DNA from: Desulfobacteraceae bacterium | GTDB lineage: Bacteria > Desulfobacterota > Desulfobacteria > Desulfobacterales > Desulfobacteraceae | Length of the DNA stretch: 64,000 bases | Reading direction: 5' to 3' | Assembly (NCBI GenBank): GCA_016744295.1 | Contig: JADGEQ010000030.1 | Span: 1-64,000, forward strand | In this document: in pieces, positions 53,456 through 62,863 of the stretch | Layout of the letters: every line of letters starts with the position of its first letter | Numbering within the stretch: position 1 is the first letter of the stretch | The notes under the pieces: model-generated | Databases searched by the model: none | What the model was told of the DNA's origin: nothing | The model's input: only the letters and a program-made list of their open reading frames with translations | Position numbers and translations under genes: made by a program

Positions 53456-55429
53456 ATGAGACCAGAACAGATACTAGTTGTTGATGATGAGAAAAGGATT
53501 GTTGAGAACATTGCCCACTGCTTGAAGAGGGAAGGCTTTCAAGTAACGGGTGCCCATGATGGCAATGAAGTTGTTGCATTGTTTGAGCGCCAGCGGTTTG
53601 ACCTGGTTTTGCTGGATATCAGCATGCCCGGCATGAACGGGTATGAGGTAATGGAACATATTTTTGGTCTGGATGGTGATGTTCTTATTATCATCATGAC
53701 CGGATTTGCATCGGTTGAATCTGCTGTAAAAGCCCTGAAAAAAGGGGCCTGGGATTATCTGAAAAAACCCTTTGAATATACCGATCTGATAAAAACCGTT
53801 AAAAATGCCCTTGCCCAGAGCAATCTGTTGGCAGACAAAAAAGCGGTATCAGCCCGCCTTGAAGCATCGGAAAGACAATATAAATATATGGTGGACAACT
53901 CTCCTGATCTTATCTTCACCCTGGATACAAACGGATGTTTTACCTTTGTGAATGACCAGTTTGAAAAATTGCTCGGGTTTTCACGAAACCTGTTGGTTGG
54001 AAGTCAGTTTGAAGATCTGGTTCACAAGGGAGACAGGGGGAGGGTAAAGGAACTGGTCACCTCCGGGACCTTTAGCCCCGAGGGAGCTGATGGTCATGAA
54101 TTGAATTTTAGGTTTAAGAGGGCCAACCAAAATATATCCCATTATGATCCCCACAGCGCCTTTGCCTTCATGGAATTAAAGGCTTCTCCCATTTATTTGC
54201 CGGCCAGCAATAACAGAAAAGAACGAAAAGGGGTATATGCCGTTGCCAGGGATGTCACCGAACGGGTGAACCTTGAGGCTCAGTTGCGCCAGGCACAGAA
54301 GATGGAGGCCATTGGAACCCTTGCCGGCGGAATTGCCCATGATTTCAACAATATTCTCATGGGGATCCAGGGATATGCCTCCCTTGTCAAAAGTGGGTTT
54401 GACAAAAATAGTGAAGAGTTTAAGCGGCTTGCAAATATTGATGAATATGTTTCAAACGGTGCTGAAATGGCCCGGCACCTGCTCGGCTTTGCCCAGAAAA
54501 CCTGCAATGAAACCCATAGAATCAATCTGAATTATCTGTTAAAAATGTCTGCCCAAATGTTTGGCCGGACCAAAAAAGATATTATTATTCACCAGCATTT
54601 GGAGAAGAAACTCTGGGGTACTGTTGTGGATGAAGGGCAGATCAAGCAGGTTTTGATGAATCTTTTTGTGAATGCCTGGCAGGCCATGTCCAATGGCGGT
54701 AAAATTACCATTACATCAGAAAATATTCTGATTGATGAATCCAGGGTAGATGAATTTGGGTTTGAGTCGGCCGGTGCATTTGTAAAAGTAAGTGTGACCG
54801 ATACTGGTGTCGGCATGGATAAGGATACCATGTCCAGAATTTTTGATCCGTTTTTCACCACAAAGGAAAGGGGACAGGGAACAGGATTGGGCCTTGCAAC
54901 CGCCTACGGCATTATTAACAGTCATAAAGGCGCTTTTAAGGTAGACAGTACCCCGGGCAGGGGCAGTTCCTTCATGTTTTTTCTGCCGGCTGAGGATGCC
55001 AGGGTTGAGCCTGTCCCTGATGTTCAAGCGGATGATGAAATTATCAATGGAAAGGGTAAGGTTCTATTGGTGGATGATGAAAAAGGGGTGATTGAGGTCT
55101 GTTTTGAGATGCTTGAAGCCCTCGGATACGAGGTTGAGGTCGCATCCAGCGGCATGGAAGCCATCAAGATATTGGATAAAGATGAGGGCTCAATTGATCT
55201 TGTCATTCTGGACATGGTCATGCCCGGGATGAACGGACTTGAAACCTATGAGGTGATCCGGAGAATCCGGCCTGATACCCGGGTGTTGGTTTCCTCTGGA
55301 TACAGCAGAGAAGATGAACTCAAAGGGATGATGGATAAGGGGTGCAATGATTTTATTCTTAAACCCTTTGATGTTGCCATGCTGTCTGAAAAGTTAAAAA
55401 CTGTGTTCAAACCCACGGAAAAGGCCTGA
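53456..55429 (+). CDS. receiver-PAS-histidine kinase-receiver protein
   Basis: A 657-residue soluble hybrid kinase. The first receiver (1-120) has LVVDDEKRIVENIA and LVLLDISMPGMNG. A PAS domain (about 140-270) has YMVDNSPDLIFTLDTNGCFTF. The histidine box is AGGIAHDFNNILMG, and the ATPase domain has VNAWQAM, DTGVGMD and GQGTGLGLATA. The second receiver starts VLLVDDEKGVIEV with LVILDMVMPGMNG. ATG 53456 follows GGAAA. No separate DNA-binding regulator adjoins it. It is probably cotranscribed with the RnfB/GltD fusion and might sense its redox state; that is inference. Confidence 0.88.
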   Translation: MRPEQILVVDDEKRIVENIAHCLKREGFQVTGAHDGNEVVALFERQRFDLVLLDISMPGMNGYEVMEHIFGLDGDVLIIIMTGFASVESAVKALKKGAWDYLKKPFEYTDLIKTVKNALAQSNLLADKKAVSARLEASERQYKYMVDNSPDLIFTLDTNGCFTFVNDQFEKLLGFSRNLLVGSQFEDLVHKGDRGRVKELVTSGTFSPEGADGHELNFRFKRANQNISHYDPHSAFAFMELKASPIYLPASNNRKERKGVYAVARDVTERVNLEAQLRQAQKMEAIGTLAGGIAHDFNNILMGIQGYASLVKSGFDKNSEEFKRLANIDEYVSNGAEMARHLLGFAQKTCNETHRINLNYLLKMSAQMFGRTKKDIIIHQHLEKKLWGTVVDEGQIKQVLMNLFVNAWQAMSNGGKITITSENILIDESRVDEFGFESAGAFVKVSVTDTGVGMDKDTMSRIFDPFFTTKERGQGTGLGLATAYGIINSHKGAFKVDSTPGRGSSFMFFLPAEDARVEPVPDVQADDEIINGKGKVLLVDDEKGVIEVCFEMLEALGYEVEVASSGMEAIKILDKDEGSIDLVILDMVMPGMNGLETYEVIRRIRPDTRVLVSSGYSREDELKGMMDKGCNDFILKPFDVAMLSEKLKTVFKPTEKA

Positions 55430-55454
55430 TCGAATCAGATAAAACAAAAAAAAA

Positions 55455-55495
55455 TAAAAAGGGGGCCTGGAAAAATTTTCCAGACCCCCTTTTTT
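55455..55495. terminator. bidirectional terminator
   Basis: GGGGGCCTGGAAAA (55461-55474) pairs with TTTTCCAGACCCCC (55476-55489) with one mismatch. A-run before and T-run after serve both the plus-strand kinase gene and ppaC on the minus strand. Confidence 0.93.
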
Positions 55496-55520
55496 GATTC
55501 ACTTATCTTCTATAAATCGT

Positions 55521-56441
55521 CTAGGATAAGATTTTCTCAAGAAAGGGAATAATCTGTTTTTTACGGCTCATGATGCCGGGAAGCCATGCTTTCCCGTTAA
55601 CAGGTTTAACGCCGAATGCTGTTTCAATGGCAGCTTCGTCATCGGATGCAACCAGAAGCTCGGTGCCTTCTTTCATGATGTCGGTCAGCATGAGGAGTAC
55701 AGTGTGATGGCCCTTTTCCGCTTTGAGATCGGCAATGTCTTTTTCCAGATCGGCTTTGATCCCGTCAACAATGGAAAGATCAACCAGTTCAAGCTGGCCA
55801 CAGCCAACTCCCTTGCCGCTCATGTTAAAATCTTTGTAATCGCGGAAAACCAGTTCGCGAATGGGGGTGCCGTCAACGGCGGATTTTACCTTGAACATTT
55901 CAATACCAAGGGCGTCCAGATCACTCTCACCACAGATTTTAGACAACTCGGCACAAACTTTTTTGTCGGAATCGGTACAGGTGGCAGATTTGAAGATAAC
56001 CGTATCGGAAAGGATGGCGCAGAGCATGATGCCTGCAATATCCTTGGGTATTTCAATACCAAAGTATTTGTACATGGACGCCACAACGGTACAGGTACAG
56101 CCAACGGGCCATATCCAGCACTCAAGGGGCTGTCCTGTGGTCACATCACCCAGTTTGTGATGGTCTACAATGCCGAGGATATTTGCTTCACCCAGGTCGT
56201 CAGGGCTCTGGCTAAGATCTGAATGATCCACCAGGTAAACATCTTTGCCGGCAAAGGAAGTGACGATTTCAGGGGCAGCAACACCGAATTTTTCAAGAAC
56301 AAAAGTAGATTCAGGATTCAGTGCGCCCTGCATTGCAGGTGCAATATCTTCACCCAGTTTTTTCTTAAGATCAGCCAGTGCAATGGCAGCACAAACTGAA
56401 TCTGTATCTGGATTTTTGTGACCAAATACCAAAGTAGACAT
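55521..56441 (-). CDS. ppaC: manganese-dependent inorganic pyrophosphatase
   Basis: A 306-residue family II (DHH) pyrophosphatase. The metal motifs are FGHKNPDTDSVCAA at the start, YLVDHSD and ILGIVDHHKLGDV, with the C-terminal substrate-binding SRKKQIIPFL. It splits pyrophosphate, which sulfate activation makes in large amount in sulfate reducers. AGGAGG precedes the ATG. It is monocistronic between the bidirectional terminator and its own promoter region. Confidence 0.96.
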   Translation of the reverse strand: MSTLVFGHKNPDTDSVCAAIALADLKKKLGEDIAPAMQGALNPESTFVLEKFGVAAPEIVTSFAGKDVYLVDHSDLSQSPDDLGEANILGIVDHHKLGDVTTGQPLECWIWPVGCTCTVVASMYKYFGIEIPKDIAGIMLCAILSDTVIFKSATCTDSDKKVCAELSKICGESDLDALGIEMFKVKSAVDGTPIRELVFRDYKDFNMSGKGVGCGQLELVDLSIVDGIKADLEKDIADLKAEKGHHTVLLMLTDIMKEGTELLVASDDEAAIETAFGVKPVNGKAWLPGIMSRKKQIIPFLEKILS

Positions 56442-56633
56442 AAAACCTCCTAAAAGTTGTTGTTATTTGTTGTTATTTTTGTACTATCGGATGATTCCCC
56501 ACAGGGAGATCATCAAAAATTCTTGTTAACTTGATCAGTTAAAATTAAGAATATCTTATAGAATTAATTGTGAAGATACTCAAGGAAAATTTTATAATTT
56601 ACCCCAATATTGTAAACACCTGTGGTGTGACCC

Positions 56634-57116
56634 TTATTCTTCCTGCTCATGCAGCACCACCAGTGAATTTTGATCACGGCTTATAATCTGTTTGGCCACC
56701 CTGGCAGGAATAACCTCAAACTGATCATCCAGTTTGACAATAGCCAATTGTCCAAGGCTCAGCTGCTGGGCTATTTTATCATTCACAAATATTTTTTTGA
56801 TTTTTTTTCCCAGGGCAAAGTGGTAAGGCTCGTCATAGCGATTGACATCACGGATATCCAAGCGGTTCGTTTCAATCAACTGCCTTACTTGAACTAGGTT
56901 TTCAAGTTTCTGCTTTTCTTTATTCAGTTGTTGGTTGAGCTCCCGGTTGCGTTTTTCCTTGGCCAGCTTTTCCTGGTGTGCTTTATTTATTTCAGGAGAG
57001 GTTTTTTCTCCTTTATTTTTCTTACGGCTGACATGTTTTTCCTGTTTGCTCTTTTTTACCTGCTTTTTATTAACCAGCCCCGATTTAAGGAGTTGGTCTT
57101 GAAATGATGTTCCCAT
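56634..57116 (-). CDS. DUF2058 (YaiL-like) protein
   Basis: A 160-residue protein starting MGTSFQDQLLKSGLVNKKQ, which is the typical opening of DUF2058. A lysine/glutamate-rich coiled middle follows, then RLDIRDVNRYDEPYHFALGKKIKKIFV and a C-terminal beta part. The E. coli relative YaiL is described as a nucleic-acid-associated protein; the function is not established. It stands alone. Confidence 0.85.
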   Translation of the reverse strand: MGTSFQDQLLKSGLVNKKQVKKSKQEKHVSRKKNKGEKTSPEINKAHQEKLAKEKRNRELNQQLNKEKQKLENLVQVRQLIETNRLDIRDVNRYDEPYHFALGKKIKKIFVNDKIAQQLSLGQLAIVKLDDQFEVIPARVAKQIISRDQNSLVVLHEQEE

Positions 57117-57284
57117 GGTGGCCCTCTCTTTTTGGTTATTTGCTTACAATAATATATCAGGGCTTAGACATCAAATATTAAAAAGCCAATGGTTGGTGAA
57201 TTTTTTATTTTCTGGATGTCTATGGTAAAATTTGATGTCCCATAGTAAGAAGAGAACAGATTTTTTTATTTAACGGGAGATTTC

Positions 57285-57614
57285 ATGATGATAATCAATA
57301 TTCTGATTTTAAGTGTTGCTGTTTTTTTGGTTGCACAATTACTGCCTGGTATCCGGGTTAAAAATTTTTTTACCGCTATTATTGTGGCAATCGTTTATTC
57401 ATTGATAAATTTTTTTACAGGCTGGCTCCTGGTTCTTCTAACCCTGCCCTTTATGATCATAACCTTTGGTTTGTTCAAGCTTGTGATCAATACTTTTATG
57501 CTGTGGCTGACAGATAAGATAATGGATGATTTTGAGATCAATGATATCTTGACCACCTTTATTGCGGCATCTTTGATTACCGTGGTGGATTCTTTGGTCA
57601 AATGGATGTTATAA
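57285..57614 (+). CDS. four-helix membrane protein of the phage holin 4_2 (YvlD-like) family
   Basis: A 109-residue membrane protein with four hydrophobic helices. It shows the family pattern LILSVAVFLVAQLLPGIRVKNF, LTLPFMIITFGLFKLVINTFMLW and DILTTFIAASLITVV. The family is named for phage holins but is mostly chromosomal with unknown function. GGGAGA lies before the ATG. There is no phage context here. Confidence 0.85.
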   Translation: MMIINILILSVAVFLVAQLLPGIRVKNFFTAIIVAIVYSLINFFTGWLLVLLTLPFMIITFGLFKLVINTFMLWLTDKIMDDFEINDILTTFIAASLITVVDSLVKWML

Positions 57615-57658
57615 AATTCTCTTAACCGGACCAATCTTAGGGCTGGTTCATGGATTTG

Positions 57659-59422
57659 TCAGGGGTGTGTGCAGATTTTGCAAAGGCTGCAATCCTTCAT
57701 GGGGCAGGAGGCTGATTTTTTTTCCTGTTTCGCTTTTTCAAATTCTTTGCCAAGAAATTGATCCCCAACCCGGTGGCGTAAAATATTCCAGGGCAGTGGG
57801 GCCTTTGAATCCATTTCCCGGGAGATATATTTTTCCTGGTAGATGACCCTGTCACAATAGTCTTTGTTTGTTTTCATGGCCATGGTCCAGCCAATTTCTG
57901 CTGCTGTTTCAATGATATCCGCCGTATCCCTGTCCCCTAATGAGAGCAGAGCATTGCGTTTGGCCTGTCTCAGGGATTCAAAATTTGTGGTGAGGTTGGC
58001 TGTCTTTTTTAGCCCCTGACGGATGATGTTTATTCGTTGTTTTAATGTGGATTCCAGGGTCATTGCCGACCATTGGAAGGGGGTACAGGGTTTGGGGATA
58101 AAAGGGTTGATGCTCAGGGTGATGGAGCCGATTTTTTTCTTCTTTTTAGAGGCTTCCAAAAACACTGCCTTGATGGCCAGGGTAAGGGAAACAATCTCTT
58201 CTATATCCTGATTCGTTTCAAAGGGAAGGCCAATCATAAAATAAAGTTTTAGATTGATAATTCCGGCATCCACAAGTTGTTTTGCGGCAGAAAGAATCTC
58301 TTTTCTGGTAATTTTTTTGTTGATAATATCTCTCATCCGCTGGGACCCGGCTTCCGGAGCAATGGTAGCGGTTTTAACGGATGAATCCGCCAGGATTTGA
58401 ATAATTTGATCATTGAGCTTATCTGCCCGAAGGGAAGAAAAAGAGAGTTTCAGATCTTTGTCCCTGGCATATTGACAGATGAGATTGATGTCCGGATGAT
58501 CCAGGATGGCGGAGCTAACCAGCCCGACTTTTTTGGTCCTGGTTGTTGCCTCATCCAGGGCCTGGTAAATGGTTTGAGTGGGATAGATCCGGGGCGGACG
58601 GTAGATAAATCCTGCGGTGCAAAACCGGCATCCATGGGGACAGCCTTTCAGGGTTTCAATGAGGAAACTTTCTTTAAAGGCTGTTTGGGATGTCATGATG
58701 GTGGTGGTGGTTTTTACCCGCTCAAGGGTATCAAGGTATTGCACACAAATTTTGGTAGGCGGAAGGTTGGAGGGGATATCCTGGTTTGAATAGAGAATGG
58801 GAAGGTGTTGGGAGGGAACATAGGCTCCGGGTACCGCGGCTTCTATGGTGGAAAGAAGGGTTTCCCTGTTTTTGGCCGTGTTAAATTGGTCAAAAAAAGG
58901 TTCCAGCAGGCATTCCGCTTCCCCGAGTAGAAAAAGATCCATGAACGGGGCAATGGGCTCCGGGTTTAAAAAACAGGCAACTCCCCCCGCAATCACCAGG
59001 GGGTGGATGCGGTTTCGGTCGGATGATCGCAGGGGGATGCCTGTTTCTTTCAATAGCTGGACAAGGTGTACAAAATCGTTCTCAAAGGAGATTGAGAATA
59101 ATAAAATATCAAATTTTTCAAGGCTTAAACCGGTTTCAACACTTTTGATTTTTTTGTGTTTTTGCCGGGGATCCGGTAAAAATATCCGCTCGCAACCAAT
59201 GGTTTCCACATCATTTGCCAGCCGATAGACGGTCTGAAATCCAAGGCTCGACATACCTGCCTTATACGTATTAGGGTAGACAAGGGCCACTTTTGTCAGC
59301 CCTTTGCCGTGTTTTATAATAGCCCCTTGTTCGTCGAAACCCGGTTGGTTAGCGCCTTTTTCATAGGCGCTTGAACCATATTTTTTCCCATGCTTTCGGG
59401 GCGGTTTAACCCTTTTTTTCAT
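57659..59422 (-). CDS. B12-binding-type radical SAM protein
   Basis: A 587-residue protein. The N-terminal part (KVALVYPNTYKAGMSSLGFQ, FDILLFSISFENDFVHLVQLL) resembles the family with a cobalamin-like N-terminal fold. The radical SAM cluster motif is CPHGCRFCTAGF, and APEAGSQRMRDIINKKIT fits the elongator/MiaB-type layout. A cysteine-rich tail (CPMKDCSLCKIC) may bind a further cluster. The substrate is unknown; it resembles the TIGR03960-type group often seen near cell-wall or RNA genes. It starts three bases after the ftsZ stop, so it shares that transcript. Confidence 0.85.
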   Translation of the reverse strand: MKKRVKPPRKHGKKYGSSAYEKGANQPGFDEQGAIIKHGKGLTKVALVYPNTYKAGMSSLGFQTVYRLANDVETIGCERIFLPDPRQKHKKIKSVETGLSLEKFDILLFSISFENDFVHLVQLLKETGIPLRSSDRNRIHPLVIAGGVACFLNPEPIAPFMDLFLLGEAECLLEPFFDQFNTAKNRETLLSTIEAAVPGAYVPSQHLPILYSNQDIPSNLPPTKICVQYLDTLERVKTTTTIMTSQTAFKESFLIETLKGCPHGCRFCTAGFIYRPPRIYPTQTIYQALDEATTRTKKVGLVSSAILDHPDINLICQYARDKDLKLSFSSLRADKLNDQIIQILADSSVKTATIAPEAGSQRMRDIINKKITRKEILSAAKQLVDAGIINLKLYFMIGLPFETNQDIEEIVSLTLAIKAVFLEASKKKKKIGSITLSINPFIPKPCTPFQWSAMTLESTLKQRINIIRQGLKKTANLTTNFESLRQAKRNALLSLGDRDTADIIETAAEIGWTMAMKTNKDYCDRVIYQEKYISREMDSKAPLPWNILRHRVGDQFLGKEFEKAKQEKKSASCPMKDCSLCKICTHP

Positions 59423-59425
59423 TTA

Positions 59426-60742
59426 TCAGTCAGCTTTTCTTCTTAAAAATGTTGGTATTTCCAGATCATCATGGTCAAATGCCATGGGCGGATAATCATT
59501 GACCATATCCTCTCCGCCTACGGCGCGTTTCTGGGTGACCCGGACGGGGTTTTCAAACTCGTTCCAATTAGCAAGCTCTTCCTGGGTGGGGGTTCTTACC
59601 TGTCCCCTGGCAATGGGTTCATGGGGCCTGGTAGTTCCCATTGGCATGGCGGCTTCCATTGCTTTGGTCTGGGGCTGACGGGTATAAGCCTGCTGGGGGG
59701 CTGGTGTTTGAATGGTTGCCTGGGCCGCAGCCTGGGCTTTTGGATCAAAACGATGCATATTTTCCGCCAGTTTGGGTTCTTCTGTGCCAATACCAGTGGC
59801 AATAACCGTGATCCGAATCTCGTCTCCAAGCTCCTCATCAAAGGTCTGACCCCAGATAATGTCTGCCTCATCTCCGACTTCCTGGTGGATACGGTCCGAG
59901 GCTTGGGTCATTTCTTCAAGGGTCAAATCCGAACTGGAGGTAATGTTCATGAGTACTCCCTTGGCACCTGAAATGGAAATGTCTTCCAGCAGGGGATGGG
60001 AAATTGCTTTTTCTGCCGCTTCAATGGCACGGTTTTCCCCGGTGGCGATTCCAATACCCATGAGCGCCTTACCCGCCTTTTGCATGGTGGCCTTTACATC
60101 GGCAAAATCCAGGTTGACGTGTCCCGGCATCATGATCAGATCGGTTATCCCTTTGACCGAATGATGGAGAATTTCATCCGCTTTGATGAACATGTCCACC
60201 ATCCTGGCTCCCTTGGGTGCAATTCCCCTAAGACGGTCATTGGGAATGGTTATTACGGTGTCTGTGATGCCGTGGATTTGGTCCAGCCCTTCAAGGGCCT
60301 GGCGTTCCCGTTTTTTGCCTTCAAAGGAAAAAGGCTTGGATGCGACTGCCACGGTGAGGATGCCTAAATCCTTGCAGATCTCAGCAATAACCGGGGCTGC
60401 GCCGGTACCGGTTCCGCCTCCAAATCCTGCGGTGATAAATACCATGTGGCTGCCCTCAAGGGCCGTTCTGATTTCATCCATGCTTTCCATGGCAGCTTCC
60501 CTGCCTGTATTGGGGTTTGCGCCGGCGCCCAGTCCCTGGGTCAGCTGTGTTCCCAACTGGATTTTTATCTCTGCCTTGGATGTATCAAGGGCCTGGGCAT
60601 CGGTATTTGCAACAATGAATTTTACCCCTTTAAGTTTTGCATCGATCATGTTGTTTACCGCATTTCCGCCTGCTCCACCAACACCGATAACCTTAATTTT
60701 TGCCGAATTGTCACGCTCCACATAAGAAAAAGTCATATCCAC
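59426..60742 (-). CDS. ftsZ: cell division protein FtsZ
   Basis: A 438-residue tubulin-like GTPase that forms the division ring. GVGGAGGNAVNNMI opens the nucleotide site, FGGGTGTGAAPV is the tubulin signature, and NLDFADVKATM contains the T7 synergy loop. The linker after residue 325 is rich in glutamine, alanine and proline, and the C-terminal peptide DDLEIPTFLRRKAD binds FtsA. It follows ftsA directly. Confidence 0.98.
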   Translation of the reverse strand: MDMTFSYVERDNSAKIKVIGVGGAGGNAVNNMIDAKLKGVKFIVANTDAQALDTSKAEIKIQLGTQLTQGLGAGANPNTGREAAMESMDEIRTALEGSHMVFITAGFGGGTGTGAAPVIAEICKDLGILTVAVASKPFSFEGKKRERQALEGLDQIHGITDTVITIPNDRLRGIAPKGARMVDMFIKADEILHHSVKGITDLIMMPGHVNLDFADVKATMQKAGKALMGIGIATGENRAIEAAEKAISHPLLEDISISGAKGVLMNITSSSDLTLEEMTQASDRIHQEVGDEADIIWGQTFDEELGDEIRITVIATGIGTEEPKLAENMHRFDPKAQAAAQATIQTPAPQQAYTRQPQTKAMEAAMPMGTTRPHEPIARGQVRTPTQEELANWNEFENPVRVTQKRAVGGEDMVNDYPPMAFDHDDLEIPTFLRRKAD

Positions 60743-60752
60743 CTCCCTAACG

Positions 60753-61979
60753 TTATATAATATCTTTAAACCACTGTTTCATTTTTGTTAATATGGTATT
60801 GAAACCACCGGTATCTGTTTCTTTAAAATTAATCTTACAACTTGCTTCACTGCCGAAGATCACAAGGCCGACCCCTGTGGCATAGGCCGGGTTTTTTACA
60901 ATATCTTTTAACCCGCCGATGTTGCTGGGTTCACCAATTCGAACCGGCACATTAAAAACAGACTCTGCAATTTCTGAAATTCCGCTTAAAACCACGCTGC
61001 CACCGGTGAGGACAAATCCGGCCGGAAAAGAATTTTCAAGTCCGTGGGAAAATATTTCTTTTTTTAACAGGGAAAATATCTCCTCCACTCTGGGTTCAAG
61101 GATTTCTGCAAGAATACCCTTGGACAGTTTTTTGGGTGCTCTTCCGCCAACCGCCGGTACCTCTATTGTGGCGCCGGATTTCACATTCTGGGGTACGCAG
61201 GTGCCATGCTCAATTTTGATTTTTTCAGCTTCGGGTAAAGGGGTCCGAAGCCCGATGGAAATATCATTGGTCAGGTTATTGCCCCCAACGGTGAGCTCAT
61301 AAATAAATTTAACATTGTTATCCTTAAACAGGGCAAGGTCAGTGGTGCCGCCGCCCATATCGGCCAGCATACATCCCAGCTCCTTTTCTTCACTTGTGAG
61401 CACTGCCTGGCCTGAAGCCAGGGATTCGAGAACCACGTCACAGACTTCAAGACCGGCCTTGTTGCAGCATTTTACAATATTCCGGGCCGATGATACAGCC
61501 CCTGTGACAATGTGAATTTTGGCTTCGAGGCGGATGGCTGTCATGCCCACGGGATTTTGGATGGATTCCATATCATCCACAATAAACTCCTGGGGAATGA
61601 CATGTAAAATTTCCCTGTCTGTGGGAATGGCAACTGCTTTGGCAGCATCTATCACCCTTTCCACATCGGCATCCATTATTTCCCGCCCCTTGATGGCAAT
61701 GATCCCGTGGCTGTTAAATCCTTTGATATGGTTGCCTGCAATCCCCACGTATACGGATGAAATGTCACAGCCGGCCATGAGTTCTGCTTCCTCAACTGCT
61801 TTCCGGATGGAGTCAACTGTTGATTCTATGTTCACCACAGATCCCTTGCGAAGCCCTGTGGACGGGTGGGAGCCAACACCGATGATGTTGATTTCGTCAT
61901 CCAGCATCTCCCCGACAACCGCAGTAATCTTGGTTGTCCCGATGTCCAGACCTACTATTATCTTTTCATTTCCCTGCAA
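60753..61979 (-). CDS. ftsA: cell division protein FtsA
   Basis: A 408-residue actin-like protein that anchors FtsZ to the membrane. ATP motifs VGLDIGTTKITAVVGE, ADMGGGTTDLALF and VLTGGSVVLSGI are clear, with the 1C subdomain between. The C-terminus ends in an amphipathic helix (ILTKMKQWFKDII) that serves as the membrane-targeting sequence. The start is TTG at 61979, two bases after ftsQ, with AAGGGGG upstream. Confidence 0.97.
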   Translation of the reverse strand: MQGNEKIIVGLDIGTTKITAVVGEMLDDEINIIGVGSHPSTGLRKGSVVNIESTVDSIRKAVEEAELMAGCDISSVYVGIAGNHIKGFNSHGIIAIKGREIMDADVERVIDAAKAVAIPTDREILHVIPQEFIVDDMESIQNPVGMTAIRLEAKIHIVTGAVSSARNIVKCCNKAGLEVCDVVLESLASGQAVLTSEEKELGCMLADMGGGTTDLALFKDNNVKFIYELTVGGNNLTNDISIGLRTPLPEAEKIKIEHGTCVPQNVKSGATIEVPAVGGRAPKKLSKGILAEILEPRVEEIFSLLKKEIFSHGLENSFPAGFVLTGGSVVLSGISEIAESVFNVPVRIGEPSNIGGLKDIVKNPAYATGVGLVIFGSEASCKINFKETDTGGFNTILTKMKQWFKDII

Positions 61980-61981
61980 AA

Positions 61982-62863
61982 TTAAGCCCCCTTTTCTAAA
62001 TTGTGGTGCAGAGTATTTGCCGCTTTAGTGGTGATAAAAATTTTCTCTATATTGTAAAGATCCATGGCGCTAATGGTTCTATCTGGAAAATGATTACCTA
62101 TATATCTGCTGATTTCTAGCGCTTTGATTCGTTTCTCCTCAAATTGGTCAAACCCTAATTTTACGGGTATGATCCCCGGGATATTTGCCGGGTTTTTATT
62201 GTAAATGTCCTGGGTTTGGATAATAATACCGATGTTATCATCGCCCATGACCGCTTTGATTTTACCAAATCCTTTTATCTCCAGAAGATCCATGATGGAG
62301 TTGAACAAGGGGCCTTCAAAGTGGTAGGTGTTGTCGGCCTGGGTCAGATCCACACCGGAGATGACGGGTAAAAAGTGTAATTGATCTTTTTGGGGGTCAT
62401 ACTCTTTAAAGGGCTGCCCGTTGGTGTTGATGATAATGTCCGTTAAATTTTCAATATTTACAACGGCCAGGGGGTCTTGTTCAACTATGGTAACCATCAG
62501 GGTTGAAAAAAGTGCCCTTTTTATCGAGGCTGTTGCAATCCATGGATGACAGACGATTTGCTGTTTCAGTGTATCCAGGTTTACCTCAAAAAGATTGGTC
62601 TGTTCTGTCAGGCCGGCCAGTTTGATGATCTCCTCTTTGCCAACTCTTTTGGTTCCTGAAATCTCCACCTGCTTTATGGTGAAAATAGGGCATTGGGTGA
62701 TGGCATCATGGATCCAGATGGACCCAAGGCTCATCAGGGCAATAAGGCCAAGGGCGAGGCACCCCCTCACAACTCTTTTTTTCGGAACAACCGCTCCTGC
62801 CAGGATCTCCTTGGAGGGAGACGGTTCAGGCTTATACTTGTTTTGTTTCATAGGTTTATTCAC
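61982..62863 (-). CDS. ftsQ: cell division protein FtsQ
   Basis: A 293-residue bitopic membrane protein. A basic cytoplasmic N-terminus is followed by one membrane helix (residues about 35-52, CLALGLIALMSLGSIWI), a POTRA domain (IFTIKQVEISGTKRVGKEEIIKLAG) and the beta domain (WIATASIKRALFSTLMVTIVE). It links division proteins in the periplasm. GTG at 62863 overlaps the end of murB by eight bases. Confidence 0.92.
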   Translation of the reverse strand: MNKPMKQNKYKPEPSPSKEILAGAVVPKKRVVRGCLALGLIALMSLGSIWIHDAITQCPIFTIKQVEISGTKRVGKEEIIKLAGLTEQTNLFEVNLDTLKQQIVCHPWIATASIKRALFSTLMVTIVEQDPLAVVNIENLTDIIINTNGQPFKEYDPQKDQLHFLPVISGVDLTQADNTYHFEGPLFNSIMDLLEIKGFGKIKAVMGDDNIGIIIQTQDIYNKNPANIPGIIPVKLGFDQFEEKRIKALEISRYIGNHFPDRTISAMDLYNIEKIFITTKAANTLHHNLEKGA

